From positions 1 through 44,664 of the forward strand of contig JAUJMY010000022.1 in the NCBI GenBank assembly GCA_030446625.1: a DNA stretch of 44,664 bases, read 5' to 3'. This document shows positions 33,113-41,153 of this stretch, in pieces. This stretch comes from Gaiellaceae bacterium. GTDB taxonomy: Bacteria > Actinomycetota > Thermoleophilia > Gaiellales > Gaiellaceae. The translations under genes and the position numbers were made by a program. Position 1 is the stretch's first letter; each line of letters starts with the position of its first letter. The notes under the pieces are model-generated. The model was not told where the DNA came from and did no database searches. It was given only the letters and a program-made list of their open reading frames with translations.

Positions 33113-34458
33113 GCCCCGGAGCGTACGCGAGCGCCCGGCGTCCGCGCGATCAGCTCCGCCGCGCGCTCGAGCACGTCGAGCGCCTCGCTCTCCCGACCCG
33201 CCTCGCGGAGCATGCGGCCCCAGCTCCGGTACGCCTCCGCGGCTTCCGTCGCGTCGCCCGCCTGCTCGAGCGCGGCCACCGCTCGCCCGAAAGCGTCCGC
33301 GGCGCCGGCCACGTCCCCCTCGAGCCGCAGAGCCTCCGCGAGCACGGTCAACGCGCTTCCTTGCTCCGCCGGGTCGTTGTCGCCGAGGATCTCGAGCGAC
33401 TCTCGCGCCCGGCGTGCAGCTTCGCCGGTTTCGCGGAGCGCGAGCGCGCACTTGGCCTGCTCGGTGCGCAGGTAGGCGAGGTCGATCGCGTCGGGCGTCG
33501 TGCCGAGCAGGCGCTCGGCGAGGTCGAGGCTCGGTGCCGCCTGCTCCGGCTTCCCCTGCTTGATCAAGAGCCCGCCGCTGCGCAGGTGCGCGCGCGCGAG
33601 CTGGACCGGGTCCTCGGTGAGCTCGAGGAGCGCGACCGCCCGCCGCGCGTGCTCGAGCGCGCGCTTCAGGTTCCCGCCGAGACGCGAGAGGCGTGCGAGC
33701 GACCAGTAGAGACGGATCCGCGTGTACGCGTCGGCCGACGGGCCCGCGCGGTCGAGCGCGGCCCCGACGACCTCCTGGGCACGCTCGCGCTCGCCGAGGT
33801 CGACGAGCGCGTGGCTCAGGTGCGTCGCGTAGCGGACGTGCGTCGGGACGTCCTCCGGCTCCTCCGACAGCGCCCGCTCCAGGCACGCCTCCCAGAGCTC
33901 GGCGGCGCGGTCCGGGAGGCCGATCGCGGAGTAGGAGCGGCCGAGAGCGAGGTAGAGGTCGGGTTGCTCGGCCGGCGGCGGATCGGCATCCGCGACGACG
34001 GCTTCGAGGAGCGCGATCGCGTCGCGGAAGCGTCCGTTCGCTGCCGCGACCAGCCCGAGCCCGCGCGACGCGCGGATCGCGCAGCGGGTGTCTCCCGCCT
34101 GTTGGGCGTCGGCAAGCACGTCGCGCAGCTCGTCCTCCGCGGAATCGGCGCCCGGCTCGAGCCGCAGCGCCAGTTCGGCGTTTGCGACGCGCAGCTCGCG
34201 GCTCTCCGCGGGAGTCATGTCGGATCCGGTCTCGAGGTAGTCCGGCGAGACGCCCAGCTTCCGCGCGAGCTTGCGCAGCGCCTTGACCGACGGCTGCCGC
34301 GTCCCTGCCTCGATCCGGGAGATGTACGCGTACGACACGCCCGGCTCCGAGAGCTCGCGCTGCGAGAGGCGTCGTGCGGTGCGCAGACGGCGCAAGCGCT
34401 CACCGATGGCCTCGGTTGCAGGGGCTGTCGGATCGGTCTCCGCCACGGCGCGCATCAT
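33109..34458 (-). CDS. XRE-family regulator with C-terminal TPR array (second copy of the design)
   Basis: 449 residues. The HTH is IGERLRRLRTARRLSQRELS then VSYAYISRIEAGTRQPSVKA and LARKLGVSPDYLETG. From about residue 85 it is TPR-like: DLYLALGRSYSAIGLPDRAAE, read as YLALGRSYSAIGLPDRAA; YWSLARLSRLGGNLKRALEH; HLRSGGLLIKQGKPEQAAPS; YRSWGRMLREAGRESEALDV. It resembles the regulator at 18775 in plan but not closely in sequence. It heads a minus-strand run with the AlkA-like gene. A divergent 29-codon peptide gene begins 90 bases away. ATG at 34453-34455 is an alternative start. Confidence 0.87.
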   Translation of the reverse strand: MMRAVAETDPTAPATEAIGERLRRLRTARRLSQRELSEPGVSYAYISRIEAGTRQPSVKALRKLARKLGVSPDYLETGSDMTPAESRELRVANAELALRLEPGADSAEDELRDVLADAQQAGDTRCAIRASRGLGLVAAANGRFRDAIALLEAVVADADPPPAEQPDLYLALGRSYSAIGLPDRAAELWEACLERALSEEPEDVPTHVRYATHLSHALVDLGERERAQEVVGAALDRAGPSADAYTRIRLYWSLARLSRLGGNLKRALEHARRAVALLELTEDPVQLARAHLRSGGLLIKQGKPEQAAPSLDLAERLLGTTPDAIDLAYLRTEQAKCALALRETGEAARRARESLEILGDNDPAEQGSALTVLAEALRLEGDVAGAADAFGRAVAALEQAGDATEAAEAYRSWGRMLREAGRESEALDVLERAAELIARTPGARVRSGA

Positions 34459-34460
34459 AA

Positions 34461-34490
34461 ACAGCGGCGCCCGCTGTGAACATTTGTCAA
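34461..34490 (-). promoter_or_regulatory. Operator-like palindrome and -35 box upstream of the XRE-TPR gene
   Basis: ACAGCGG-CGC-CCGCTGT (34461-34477) is a perfect 7-bp inverted repeat ending 2 bases from the regulator start. A TTGACA lies on the minus strand at 34485-34490. A regulator bound here could block its own gene and affect the divergent peptide gene. Confidence 0.5.
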
Positions 34491-34548
34491 ACTACCGTGC
34501 GCACATCGCGGCATCCCGCTGCGGTGGCGACTCGGAAGGACGTGCGGT

Positions 34549-34638
34549 ATGTCTCCCCGCGTCAAGCGGGCCCTGATCGCGCTGGCGCTCGTCGCCTTCG
34601 CGCTTTCGAACGCGGGCGAACCGTACGGCCCCGCGTAG
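34549..34638 (+). CDS. Micropeptide, candidate secreted signal propeptide
   Basis: 29 residues. It begins MSPRVKRALIALALVAFALS (basic n-region, hydrophobic core) and ends NAGEPYGPA, a short polar tail. GGAAGGA (34534-34540) gives well-spaced ribosome binding. It is divergent from the XRE-TPR gene at 33109-34458 across a 90-base region with a palindrome. The N-terminus is a good export signal and the tail has the size of processed signalling peptides. No homology is claimed. It may instead be a small membrane peptide. Confidence 0.55.
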   Translation: MSPRVKRALIALALVAFALSNAGEPYGPA

Positions 34639-34703
34639 CGAACGACCATGGGGGGCTCTGCGGCGCCCCCGCTCGCTCTCACGCGGGCTAGTCTGCGCTC
34701 CCG

Positions 34704-36140
34704 GTGGCCGCGCCGATCGCGCTCGCGCTCTACGCGCCGCTTCTCGCCGCGGCCGTCGTGCTCGTCTGGCGGCGCCCGGTACGGGCGCTCTACGCGTTCG
34801 TCGTCGGCCTGGCCCTCCACAACGCCGCGATGGCCGCGCTCTATGCCGCAGGCGTCGGCGGGGTGGCGCTGACCGCGATCCAGGCGTGGAAGGAAGTGCT
34901 GCTCGCGACGGCGGCGGCGAGCGTCGCCCGACGCGCAGTCGCCGAGCGCCGGCTGCCCTTCCGCCCGCAGCTCGTCGACGCGCTCGCGCTCGTGTTCGGG
35001 ACCGTCGCGGTCGTGTACGCGCTCGTGCCGCAGAACCTCCTCGGCGGCGAGGCGGGCGCGGGCGCGATCCTCCTCGCGCTCCGGCACGCGCTCCTACCCG
35101 TCGGCGCCTACCTCGTCGGCCGCTCGGTCGAGCTCGGCGCGCGCGAGCTGCGGGCCGTCGCGTGGACGGTGCTCGCGACGGCGGCCGCGGTGGCGGTCGT
35201 GGGGCTCGTCGAGGAGTACACCGTGTCGGTCGAGCGCTGGCAGGCGTGGCAGGTGCCCGCGTACTTCCGCGAGGAGCTCGGCTTCGAGTACAAGGGGCCC
35301 GCTGAGATGCCGGAGAACTTCGCGTTCAACACCGACGAAGGGCTTTTCCGGCGGCTGATCTCGACCTTCCTCAGCCCGCTCGCGGCGTCGTTCCTGTTCG
35401 CGGTCGCGCTCCTCTTCGCCGCCGCGGGCGGGCCGCTGCGGCGCGGCGGCGCGCTCGTCCTCGCCGGAGTCGCCGCGGTCGGGCTCCTCTTCACGCTCAC
35501 GCGCTCGACGCTGCTCGCGCTGACGGGCGGGCTCGTCGTCCTCGCGCTCGTGCAGCGGCGGTGGGTGCCGGCTGCGGCGGCAGCGGCGACGGTCGCCGCC
35601 GGGCTCGCGTTCCTGCTCACGTTCCCGTCGTTCGCGCCCGACACGCACTTCCTGCCGCACGAGCTCGCCGAGCAGGAGCGGATCGCGCGCGAGAAGGGCG
35701 GCCTGCCCGAGAGCGAGCTCTCGCTCCAGGAGCCGTCGATCGAGAGCCACCTGACGAGCCTGCGCGACGGGCTCGAGCGCGTCGCCGAGCATCCGCAGGG
35801 TTACGGGCTCGGGAACGCCGGCGCGGTCGCGCGGCGCGAGGACGTCGAGCTGAAGGCCGGCGAGTCGAACTACACCGAGTTCGGCGTCGAGATCGGGATC
35901 GTCGGGCTCGTCCTCTTCGTCGCGTGGAACCTCGCGCTGCTCGCGGCGCTCGTCCGATCGGCGCGCGCGACCCCGCAGCCCGTCGTGGCGTGGGGGGCCG
36001 CCGCAGTTGCGGCGTCGCTCGCGGCCGTGCTCGCGCTCGGGCTCCAGACCGACGCGTACGGCGTGCCGTGGCTCGCGTACTGCCTCTGGTGGCTCGCGGG
36101 GTCGCTCGCGCTCGCGCGCAGGAGTACGCTCAACGCGTGA
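34704..36140 (+). CDS. O-antigen ligase/polymerase-like membrane protein
   Basis: 478 residues from GTG 34704 with about ten to eleven hydrophobic segments. A large outer loop after residue 310 holds LQEPSIESHLTSLRDGLERV and then HPQGYGLGNAGAVARR, followed by ESNYTEFGVEIGIVGLVLFV. This G-x-G-N loop plus E-N/Y helix is the Wzy_C (O-antigen ligase RfaL/Wzy) pattern. Such proteins join or polymerise surface glycans on lipid carriers. No sugar-transfer genes lie nearby. The stop overlaps the GTG of the VOC gene as GTGA. Confidence 0.85.
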   Translation: MAAPIALALYAPLLAAAVVLVWRRPVRALYAFVVGLALHNAAMAALYAAGVGGVALTAIQAWKEVLLATAAASVARRAVAERRLPFRPQLVDALALVFGTVAVVYALVPQNLLGGEAGAGAILLALRHALLPVGAYLVGRSVELGARELRAVAWTVLATAAAVAVVGLVEEYTVSVERWQAWQVPAYFREELGFEYKGPAEMPENFAFNTDEGLFRRLISTFLSPLAASFLFAVALLFAAAGGPLRRGGALVLAGVAAVGLLFTLTRSTLLALTGGLVVLALVQRRWVPAAAAAATVAAGLAFLLTFPSFAPDTHFLPHELAEQERIAREKGGLPESELSLQEPSIESHLTSLRDGLERVAEHPQGYGLGNAGAVARREDVELKAGESNYTEFGVEIGIVGLVLFVAWNLALLAALVRSARATPQPVVAWGAAAVAASLAAVLALGLQTDAYGVPWLAYCLWWLAGSLALARRSTLNA

Positions 36141-36502
36141 TCGACCCGCGCGTCGACATCGGCCACGTCCACCTGAAGGTCGCCGACATCGAGCGCGCGC
36201 TGGGCTTCTACTGCGGCGTGCTGGGCTTCGAGGTGATGCAGCGCTGGGGTGACGACGCCGCGTTCATCTCCGCCGGCGGCTACCACCACCACCTCGGCCT
36301 GAACACGTGGCAGTCGAAGGGCGGCGCCCCGCCGCCGCCCGGAACGACGGGGCTCTTCCACGTCGCGATCCGCTACCCGGACCGCGCGACGCTCGCCGAC
36401 GCGCTGCGCCGCGTCGTCGAGGCCGGAATCCTCGTCGACGGCGCGAGCGACCACGGCGTCAGCGAGGCGATCTACCTCCGCGATCCGGACGAGTCCGAAT
36501 GA
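36137..36502 (+). pseudogene. VOC (glyoxalase-fold) gene, 5' part, cut by the insertion
   Basis: Host-derived codons run from GTG 36137 to about 36490. IGHVHLKVADIERALGFYCG and SAGGYHHHLGLNTWQSKGG carry VOC metal-site positions, and it breaks off after AIYLRDPD. Four foreign codons (DESE) and a stop come from the inserted DNA. The missing C-terminus lies 5.8 kb away at 42318-42455. Compared with the intact paralogue at 41154-41660, the break falls just before the NGVELY strand, which should supply a metal ligand. Confidence 0.88.
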
Positions 36503-36883
36503 AAGTCGAGTTCTAACTCCGAGGGCGGCGCCGCTGTCGTTGCGCACCGGTGTACCGAAGGGCGATCGTCCGCCGGTGCGCCTTGGGCGCAGTCGCGGGA
36601 CGAGAGGTAGCCGCGAGAACTGAGCGCGCTGGACCTCGGTTGGCCGCTTATAGAGAAACACCGCCCGCTCGTTCGGCAAGCTCGCATCGACCTAGCCGCG
36701 CACCGTCGCCTGCGTCGTTTGGCCCCTGCGTGCTGTTGGCGAAGCGCGGCTGCCTCGGTACACGCGGTGGGGTCGCTGCGGGTCCCCGGAAGTCGCATGC
36801 GGAGCGCCCGTTGTGTGCGTGCCCAAACACGAGGAGTGGATCGCCGCGACGGGCTCGCGGAAGACAGACTGCGCATCAGCCGG
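36503..36883. other. Gap at the left end of the insertion, no clear gene
   Basis: No reading frame here looks coding. It contains an inverted repeat GCGCACCGG (36542-36550) and CCGGTGCGC (36573-36581). A promoter for the hydrolase gene could lie near TTGGCCGCTTATAGAG (around 36639-36654), but this is weak. Confidence 0.4.
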
Positions 36884-37636
36884 ATGGCGTTCTTCAAGCA
36901 CAACGGGCTGACGCTCTACTACGAAGAAGCCGGAACGTCTCGTCCTGTGGTTCTCTTGCACGGGTTCACGAGCTCTCTCGTGGGCAACTGGCGGCGACGT
37001 GGCTGGATCGGCCTTCTCGCTAAGCGCGGGTTCCGCGTCGTCGCGTTCGACTTCCCAAGCCACGGGCGCAGTGAGCGCACGTACGACGAAGCTCGATGCA
37101 GCACCGAGAGCTTGGGCGCGGATGTTGTCGGGCTACTTGATCACCTCGGCGTCGCTGACGCAGCCCTGATCGGGTTCTCGATGGGGGGAGGCGTCGCCCT
37201 CCACGTCGCCATCAACCGTCCGGACCGTGTCGCGAAGGTGGTTGTAGGGGGCGTTGGCGATGCTGCGGTGAATGCGCTTCACGATCCACGCGACATCCAG
37301 GAACTCGTGAAAGCCTTCGAGGCGGACTCTGCCGACGACACGCACGTAGCCGCACGAATTCGCCGAAACGCGGAACGCGCAGGGAACGATCTTGCCGCGC
37401 TCTTGCCCTATCTTCGCCATGGCGGTTGGCCCGGAGGGCTGCCGGACACTGGTCCCGTCCGAGCGCCCGTGATGCTCATCCTCGCTGGGAATGACCAATA
37501 CATGACCGGCGCCGAAGCCCTCCGCGCCTGGCTTCCACATGCGACTGTCTTCGACGCTGTCGGTCGAAACCATCATGATGTCTTTGACGATGCGGGAGTC
37601 AGGGACGCCGTCGTCGAGTTCCTCTCAGATGACTGA
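36884..37636 (+). CDS. Alpha/beta hydrolase
   Basis: 250 residues from ATG 36884. YYEEAGTSRPVVLLHGFTSS holds the oxyanion loop. The nucleophile elbow is GFSMGGGVALH (Ser), the acid is in LILAGNDQYMTG, and the His is in VGRNHHDVFD. This is a complete catalytic triad for an esterase or epoxide-hydrolase-like enzyme. It is cytoplasmic, with no signal peptide. It is the first cargo gene of the insertion, and its codons use more A/T third positions than the flanking host genes, a sign of transfer. Confidence 0.9.
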   Translation: MAFFKHNGLTLYYEEAGTSRPVVLLHGFTSSLVGNWRRRGWIGLLAKRGFRVVAFDFPSHGRSERTYDEARCSTESLGADVVGLLDHLGVADAALIGFSMGGGVALHVAINRPDRVAKVVVGGVGDAAVNALHDPRDIQELVKAFEADSADDTHVAARIRRNAERAGNDLAALLPYLRHGGWPGGLPDTGPVRAPVMLILAGNDQYMTGAEALRAWLPHATVFDAVGRNHHDVFDDAGVRDAVVEFLSDD

Positions 37637-37683
37637 CGATCCCGAAGGGCCGACATCGTTGGGTAAACGGCTGCTTGCGTGGG

Positions 37684-37737
37684 GTTAGCGGTCCTCGCCG
37701 CTAACGCTGGACCCCGCACCGTTAGCGGGCTCCAGCG
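37684..37737. repeat. Nested inverted repeats after the hydrolase gene
   Basis: GTTAGCGG-TCCTCG-CCGCTAAC (37684-37705) runs straight into CGCTGGA (37705-37711), which pairs with TCCAGCG (37731-37737). It is likely a transcription terminator or folded spacer between cargo genes. Confidence 0.55.
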
Positions 37738-37806
37738 TTTGGCCATCCCTCCTAGTCCGAGGCGTCGAGGTGCGCCCGCGTCCGGCGGGCTTAAGATCGG
37801 TTCCTG

Positions 37807-38391
37807 ATGGACCTGGCGGAGCGGATCGTCGCCAGCGTCGCACCTCACCCGGCGGTTCACAGCATCCGGCTCGTCGGTTCGCGGGCGGAAGGACGTGCCC
37901 ACGAACTCTCTGACTGGGACTTCCGCGTTGAGGCGCGTGACTTCGCAGCTCTTGCCGATGCGCTCCCGCACCTGCTCTCGCGGCTTGACCCGCTGGCGCA
38001 GCAATGGGATCGCCTCAGCCCGGAATACTGCTGGATGCTGATCGTTCGCGGCCCGGCGAAGGTGGATCTGATCTTCCCGGATGAACCCCATACGGAGGAG
38101 CCGCCTTGGGAGCCGAACCGCGAGAATCTCGATGCGATTGACGCCCACTTCTGGGACTGGACGCTCTGGCTCAGGGGCAAAGAGGCGGGCGGCAAGACAG
38201 AACTCGTCACGAGTGAACTCGACAAGCTCTTTGGCTACCTGCTCGCGCCCTTAGGGGTGGAACGCCCACCGTCGTCGATCAAGCACGCGATTTCGAGTTA
38301 TCGGAAGGCCCGCGAGGGCGCGGAGAACAAATTCGGTGTGGCCGTTGGGCGGAACGTTGAGTCTGTCGTCGCGCCCGCCTTCCAGTCCTAG
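37807..38391 (+). CDS. Nucleotidyltransferase-fold protein
   Basis: 194 residues. IRLVGSRAEGRAHELSDWDF is the GS...SDxDF signature of the polymerase-beta-type nucleotidyltransferases, with a further acidic residue in GPAKVDLIFPDEP. The C-terminal half is helical (SELDKLFGYLLAPLG, IKHAISSYRKAREGAENKFG). It is close in plan to aminoglycoside or MNT-type enzymes. No HEPN partner is visible, so it is not an obvious toxin-antitoxin pair. Second cargo gene on the plus strand. Confidence 0.82.
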   Translation: MDLAERIVASVAPHPAVHSIRLVGSRAEGRAHELSDWDFRVEARDFAALADALPHLLSRLDPLAQQWDRLSPEYCWMLIVRGPAKVDLIFPDEPHTEEPPWEPNRENLDAIDAHFWDWTLWLRGKEAGGKTELVTSELDKLFGYLLAPLGVERPPSSIKHAISSYRKAREGAENKFGVAVGRNVESVVAPAFQS

Positions 38392-38407
38392 CGAACAGCC
38401 ACTCGCG

Positions 38408-38440
38408 TTTCGCCAATCCCTCTAGGAGGGATTGGCGAAA
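38408..38440. terminator. Perfect 15-bp hairpin, likely terminator
   Basis: TTTCGCCAATCCCTC-TAG-GAGGGATTGGCGAAA, fully complementary, with A and T runs at the base, so it could stop transcription from either side. It lies between the nucleotidyltransferase and the Cys-His protein genes. Confidence 0.7.
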
Positions 38441-38479
38441 TGCTCGCGGGGCGGCGCTATCGTCTGGGACGTGTGCGCA

Positions 38480-38878
38480 ATGAAAAACCGCACCGAGCCG
38501 AAACTGCGCGGGGCGACTGAGCACGAGGAGAACGCGGTTGGGATCGTGCGAAGCGTCTTGACGCCTGAACTACTCCCGCCCGAATGGCAGAACCATCCTC
38601 ATCCGATGGGAGGCTACTGCTACGTGGCCTCTGAGGCGCTCTACTACCTGCTGGGCGGCAGCGAAGCAGGGCTTACGGTGAAGCGCGCGCCTTGTGTGGG
38701 CGGCGAGCATTGGTGGCTGGAGGGCCGGGGGGACAAACTGATCGACGCAACCGCCGACCAGTTCGAGGGGGATTTCGACTACAGCAAGGGAGCCGCGTCC
38801 AAGTTCCTCACGCCGGAGCCCTCGCCGCGTGCCGTGAAGATCATGTTGCGCGTCGGCGCAGCTGGACTGACGCTTTAA
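38480..38878 (+). CDS. Putative Cys-His hydrolase-like protein of unknown function
   Basis: 132 residues from ATG 38480. GGYCYVASEALYYLLGG, GGEHWWLEGRGDKLIDATAD then QFEGDFDY give an ordered Cys, His and Asp, like a papain or transglutaminase-type triad. I recall similar short proteins in phage and plasmid genomes but know no activity. The last bases overlap the end of the transposase remnant on the other strand. It is the third plus-strand cargo gene of the insertion. Confidence 0.65.
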   Translation: MKNRTEPKLRGATEHEENAVGIVRSVLTPELLPPEWQNHPHPMGGYCYVASEALYYLLGGSEAGLTVKRAPCVGGEHWWLEGRGDKLIDATADQFEGDFDYSKGAASKFLTPEPSPRAVKIMLRVGAAGLTL

Positions 38879-39220
38879 GACTCGAGCGGAACGGTGCGCG
38901 CACGTTGCAGCGCGAGGCCAAGCCGCGCGAGCATGCACAGGCCAGCGGTGAGCGCGACCTTTGAGAGTCCGCGCACCCGAACCACAAGGCCGTATTCGTG
39001 CTTCAAGCGCCCGAACTCGCGCTCGACTGAGGAGCGGCGGCGGTACAGGTCGCGCCACGTCTGCGTGTGCCGAGCGATGCGTCCGCCCGTTTCCTTGCGC
39101 CCCTTGCGGAGCGGGATGATCGGAGCGGCGCTTCCGCGCATCCTGGTGCGGCACAGCGGAGAACCGGGTGAACTCCCGGTGAGCCACGAGTCGTGTTCGA
39201 CGTGACGCCTCGCGCAGCTC
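38875..39220 (-). pseudogene. Transposase remnant (DDE type, C-terminal part)
   Basis: The readable end is PIIPLRKGRKETGG, WRDLYRRRSSVEREFGRLKH with the late catalytic Glu, then EYGLVVRVRGLSKVALTAGL and MLARLGLALQRARTVPLES. This is the last third of an IS4/IS5-like DDE transposase. The first two acidic residues and the N-terminus are absent, and the preceding sequence is out of frame. Inverted repeats of its own were not found. It marks the insertion as built from mobile DNA. Confidence 0.78.
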
Positions 39221-39263
39221 ATGGCGCACGGCTGCGACTTACGACGCGCCGAGCGTCGCCGGT

Positions 39264-39695
39264 CTAACGGCGGCGTGAATAGCGCACCTCGACCACGCCC
39301 CGAGCGTCGCGTTGCTCGACGTCGTCCGGTGTCCATTCGTGGCGCTCGTAGAACGCACGCCCGATGACGTTCTCCTTGAGTACCCAAAGAACGCATGCCT
39401 CGGGGACGGCGTCGAGAAGGACGGTTCCGATGCCACGCCGCCACCACTCGGGACGGACGTAAAGCCCGGTTAGCGTCCCGTCGGGTGTCACGACTGCGAA
39501 TCCCACGACGTCATCGCTCGTCTCTGCGACCACGGCGACGGCGGCCTCCGCCAGTCGCGACCGCCACATCTTCCGCGCGTCGTCGGCAGGAAACGGCGCG
39601 TCGCCGAAGATGTGTCGGTAGGCGGCACGCGCGGATTCGGCGTGTACGTTCGCGACGGCATCGGCGTCCCGGCGCGTCGCGGGCCGAATCCGCAC
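39264..39695 (-). CDS. GNAT-family N-acetyltransferase
   Basis: 143 residues from GTG 39695. IRPATRRDADAVANVHAESA is the usual first helix. The acetyl-CoA loop is LYVRPEWWRRGIGTVLLDAV, and ENVIGRAFYERHEWTPD is the closing strand-helix. It is a small, complete single-domain acetyltransferase of unknown substrate within the insertion cargo. Its 3' end lies 45 bases from the transposase remnant. Confidence 0.87.
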   Translation of the reverse strand: MRIRPATRRDADAVANVHAESARAAYRHIFGDAPFPADDARKMWRSRLAEAAVAVVAETSDDVVGFAVVTPDGTLTGLYVRPEWWRRGIGTVLLDAVPEACVLWVLKENVIGRAFYERHEWTPDDVEQRDARGVVEVRYSRRR

Positions 39696-39699
39696 CGCA

Positions 39700-40268
39700 C
39701 GCGTTCCGCAAGAGGCGGCCGAACATGTGCTGCGCTCGATGGCGAATGACGCTACCGGATCACGTCGAAAAGCTGACGCGCTCTAGCAGCGAACACTTCG
39801 ACTTCGTCCGGGGGCGCTTGCGCAGACCGAGGAGGGCTCGTCGGCGATCCTGGCCCCACTCTCACAACTGCCACTCGCCGCGTGGCTTTGGCCAGTTCCC
39901 GGCACGAGCTTCTGGGTCGGCGACGACGTGATCGGCGCAGGTGTGCCCTGACCCAGGTCTCGCGACGAAGGAGGTCCACGTCGGTGCACGGAACGCGGCG
40001 GCGGTCCGCTACCTCCGCGCAGCCCCGGATGAGACTTGGGACAGTCTTCGGCTCGACCCCGCCGACGCGACCGAGTAAGTAGACGCCCCACCCGCGAGCA
40101 CGCACCGCTCCCCGGCCGCAGAAGGGCATCAGCGGTCAACATTCTCGGCACGGGGGCAGTTGGCGCGGCCGCGCCGTCTGTGTGCGCCAAGAGCGATAGC
40201 GACCGCGTCGACGCGCGGCGACGAAACGCGGCTATATGGGAGGCGCTCGCGACACCGCTCGCCGCACC
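39700..40268. other. Gap with a possible decayed gene
   Basis: No intact gene. On the plus strand near 39965-40077 one frame reads EVHVGARNAAAVRYLRAAPD then TWDSLRLDPADATE and a stop, and near 39846-39950 another short stretch reads LAAWLWPVPGTSFWVGDDVI before a stop. They look like pieces of a broken gene, but no family is clear. Confidence 0.35.
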
Positions 40269-40269
40269 G

Positions 40270-40776
40270 TCAATCGAGGAACGGCGGCGGTTCGTTGCTC
40301 AGATAGCGCGCGATCATCGCCCGCTGGGTCGGAACGAGATCTTCCATTGGCAGGTGCTCGCGCGCGAAGAACCGAAGCTCGAGCGACTCCTCGCTGATCC
40401 GGCAGAGGGAGACGTCCTCCGCCTCGACGCGGTAGGCCAAGGCGAGGATCTGGACGATCGTGCCGTCGGGGTAGTGAGCGATGCGCGACGGCTCCGAGAA
40501 GGTGCCGAAGAACTCGTACTGCCTGATCGCGAGCCCCGTCTCTTCGCGCACCTCGCGCCGGAGAGCGGCATCGAGCGTCTCGTCGTCGTTGACCCCGCCG
40601 GCAATCAGTCCCCAAACCGGCGCGTCGGCTCGGCGCTCGAACAGCAGTCGCCCGTCGTGCTCGATCAGCGCGACGACGCCGACGCGGCGCGGCCGGTTCG
40701 GCCTCGGTGCGTTCGCGTCGTCGTAGTAGAAGGACGAGATCAGCCGAGCGTAGCCGCGCAGACGCTGCTCCATCAT
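40270..40776 (-). CDS. Nudix hydrolase
   Basis: 168 residues. The Nudix box is intact: GGVNDDETLDAALRREVREE then TGL, fitting GX5EX7REUXEEXGU. RVGVVALIEHDGRLLFERR precedes it, and the C-terminal part has FFAREHLPMEDLVPTQRAMI. These enzymes split nucleoside diphosphates linked to another group. The N-terminus (LRGYARLISSFYYDDANAPR) resembles ADP-ribose or NUDT-like members. Substrate unknown. Start at ATG 40773 or 40776. Confidence 0.9.
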   Translation of the reverse strand: MMEQRLRGYARLISSFYYDDANAPRPNRPRRVGVVALIEHDGRLLFERRADAPVWGLIAGGVNDDETLDAALRREVREETGLAIRQYEFFGTFSEPSRIAHYPDGTIVQILALAYRVEAEDVSLCRISEESLELRFFAREHLPMEDLVPTQRAMIARYLSNEPPPFLD

Positions 40777-40910
40777 TCGCGCCCCGGCGTTGGTGGCGCC
40801 AGCGCGCTACGTGCTCAGCTGATGCCCGTGCACGTCAGACTGCCCTGGCTGCGCCGCAGCAGCTCAGCCGCCACTGCGGCCCGCCTTTGAGGCTGGAGAC
40901 GTGCTTAGGC

Positions 40911-41022
40911 GAGGCGGTCCCAGCTCGGCGAGCAGGTCTTGAACGTCGAGCGGTGCCGTGACCATCGCGACCCCGTCACCTCGAGCGGGCGGTGTCGGTA
41001 CAGCTCAACGCCGTTCTGGTCG
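40911..41022 (-). pseudogene. Decayed 3' fragment of a VOC gene
   Basis: Nucleotide-level copy of the end of the intact VOC gene at 41154-41660. Shared stretches include AACGTCGAGCGGTGCCGTGA and the region coding NGVELY. About 24 bases are missing between the VAMVTAPL and RPLE segments, with several point changes. The frame is lost. It is a relic of tandem duplication or of an earlier insertion event. Confidence 0.72.
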
Positions 41023-41153
41023 GGCCCCAGCGCCAAGAAGTTCCCGCACCTCGTCACGCATGGCGTCCCTCGTCTTGTGCCCGGCGCCGCCCGATCTCAG
41101 CCGCCAGGCCCGCGCTGGGGTAGCCGTGCGCGAGGATGCACAGGCCGGCCTGC

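Noticed and set aside
36137..36502. Treating the short VOC frame as a complete small protein
   Set aside because: It lacks the last strand with a metal ligand, and its final four codons come from inserted DNA. The missing end is found at 42318.
37684..37737. Integron attC-like site between cargo genes (GTTAGC/GCTAAC boxes)
   Set aside because: The boxes do not fit the RYYYAAC...GTTRRRY rule, there is no integrase, and the spacers after neighbouring genes are unrelated, so cassettes are not supported.
39752..40190. Minus-strand frames of 125-135 codons in the insertion
   Set aside because: Low-complexity Arg/Pro/Ser content, no start context, no recognisable domain. The gap is better described as decayed DNA.
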